NCBI RefSeq assembly: GCF_002078875.1 | Contig: NC_034415.1 | Coordinates: 23,274,331-23,338,330, forward strand | Direction of reading: 5' to 3' | DNA from: Numida meleagris | Lineage: Eukaryota > Chordata > Aves > Galliformes > Numididae | Length of the DNA stretch: 64,000 bases | Shown: positions 62,572 through 64,000 of the stretch, in pieces | Numbering within the stretch: the stretch's first letter is position 1 | Layout: each line of letters starts with the position of its first letter | Notes under the pieces: model-generated | What the model was told of the DNA's origin: nothing | What the model saw: the letters and a program-made list of their open reading frames with translations, nothing else | The model's database searches: none | Position numbers and translations under genes: made by a program

Positions 62572-64000
62572 CATGATATGAGTATTTTTTCAGAAGCAGT
62601 GCATCATTCAGAAACACCTTTTAAAATAAAAGTGCATCCCCATTCTTGGAGTGCTTGATTTCACCAATCCCATCTCTGTGCCTTTACTTCAGCCTCAGTC
62701 TGCTGCTCCTCACACAGGTGCTGATCTCATCTAGGCAGAGACTATTTGGGAGACAGTTATTTGGATTAGAAGCAAGTGTGATACACAGCTGATGACAATC
62801 TGTGCATTGCTGGCATTTGAGAGGAGACTACTACATCCAGTAAGTCACTTAAATTTGTGCTTCACTTTGACTTCAGTAAACTACTCACATTTTCAAGATT
62901 AAGCAAGTGCTTCACTGGTCTGAGACCACAATATCCCATAATATAACAGAGTAAAGGTAAGTAGCCTATCTTACAGTGATGTAAATCTAAAATAACTCCA
63001 GCTAAATCCAAAGGTTTCTCCAGATTTATACTGACATGAAAACAAGCGCTGACCTATTGTATTCAAAAATCCCTACAGCCACTGTATTCAGTTCTTTATA
63101 TTACAAGTTCATTCCTTGCTTTCTCGACAGAAATGCCTATAAAATCATTCTGCACGTGAGCTATATTGGCTCAGAATATCAAGTAACACGGGATTCAGCA
63201 GGTCTAAGAATTATGCAAAGACTGTTTTAATCAGCTTAATGTTTAAAACAAATTGGTTTTAAAAAGTCTACAAAATGTGCAAAAAGAGTTGTTTGTGTAC
63301 CAGCAAATTAACAATATTTTTTCTGTACAGCTAAGGCCTGAATACACTGGGAATTATAAACAGACATTCCATGAGGAAAAACAAGCAGCATAATCAGAAA
63401 AATGTGGTCTTGAACCGTGTGTGTGAATTTCCACATCATTCTGTGTGTAAATTAGAATTAGATGAGAGATGGAGGGAAGGAAAACAGAACATTTGAAGGA
63501 AGCTGGAGACATAAGACTCAATACAAAATATGGGCTGGACCCACATCTGAAGGGTCAATTTTGCTACAGTTAGTGGAGACATCTGTATATTTCGTATTGC
63601 CTAAATATACTCCAATTCAAAACAGCATTGCCTTAAAGTTGTCTTTTTCATTGCTAGTTTTCATATGTATAGCATACCTTGCTGCTGTTGTAGATAGATG
63701 AGTTATGGGAAATGAGCATTTACTATTGTGTTTACTGCCTCCAACAATCTTATCAACTATTTGGAGCAACAAGTCAAATTAGCATTATTTATAATTACCA
63801 ACAACCTTTTTATTCTAGGAGTCTCAAAAAAGTTGGTTTGAAACCAGTGAAACCAGTTCTAATCTAGGAGTGTATTTTTTTTCCTTAATTTTTCTACAGT
63901 TCAGAGACACAGATGGGAGAATGTTCCTCACTCAGCAATGAATGGCAATATCTTCATACATGACTTTCCAGGCCATTTCACTGAGTGTTTTGCAGGTATT
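62572..64000. other. Gene-free AT-rich DNA; possible ancient repeat fragment at 62.87 kb
   Basis: No gene is recognised. At about 62865-62920 the words TTGACTTCAGTAAACTACTCACA and AAGATTAAGCAAGTGCTTCACTG resemble an old reptile/bird repeat of the type 'TGACTTCAATGGGACTACTCACATG...AAGCATGTGCTTAAGTG'. I cannot name it and the match is by memory. The remainder to the window end looks unique. Confidence 0.45.

Noticed and set aside
1..64000. CRISPR arrays, operons, ribosome binding sites, tRNA and rRNA genes
   Set aside because: No regularly spaced repeats, no clustered co-directional genes and no recognisable tRNA or rRNA sequence; the window is vertebrate nuclear DNA, not prokaryotic.

Overview
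The window looks like avian, most likely galliform, nuclear DNA. The main evidence is a well-preserved 3' end of a CR1 retrotransposon on the minus strand (25492-25803), a second, strongly decayed CR1-type reverse transcriptase (57950-58590, minus), a probable third (41238-41885, plus), and a dead mariner transposon (10095-10860, plus) of a kind known from the chicken genome. CpG is generally scarce and there is no dense packing of reading frames. This is typical of an AT-rich gene desert or a very long intron on a large chromosome. The species call is inference.

I find no exon, RNA gene or operon-like structure that I would defend. The longest open frames (141, 122, 120 and 114 codons) show no recognisable domain and are of the size expected by chance in 64 kb. 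The only frames with recognisable protein similarity are remains of transposable elements.

Layout: 1-10.1 kb is unique AT-rich DNA with a pentanucleotide repeat at 8.47 kb. A mariner relic lies at 10.1-10.9 kb. Unique DNA follows, with an ancient palindromic repeat at 14.03 kb. At 18.40 and 19.87 kb are two diverged copies of a 178-base element with matching internal spacing, the most interesting signal here. The 25.5 kb CR1 is the youngest insertion. A small CpG-rich patch lies at 30.5 kb, a hairpin at 40.8 kb, an eroded CR1 candidate at 41.2-41.9 kb, a homeodomain-site-rich stretch at 43.1-43.4 kb, MIR-like SINE relics at 51.0 and 55.6 kb, the old CR1 reverse transcriptase at 58 kb, and a T/G-rich, G-quadruplex-capable tract at 62.5 kb.

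No genes work together here in any visible way. If the window has a function it is probably cis-regulatory. The duplicated 178-base element, with a shared 13-base palindrome beside a CAATTA site, is the best candidate. I did not find a new multi-gene system. All alignments to transposon families were made by eye from general knowledge of those families, without a database search.
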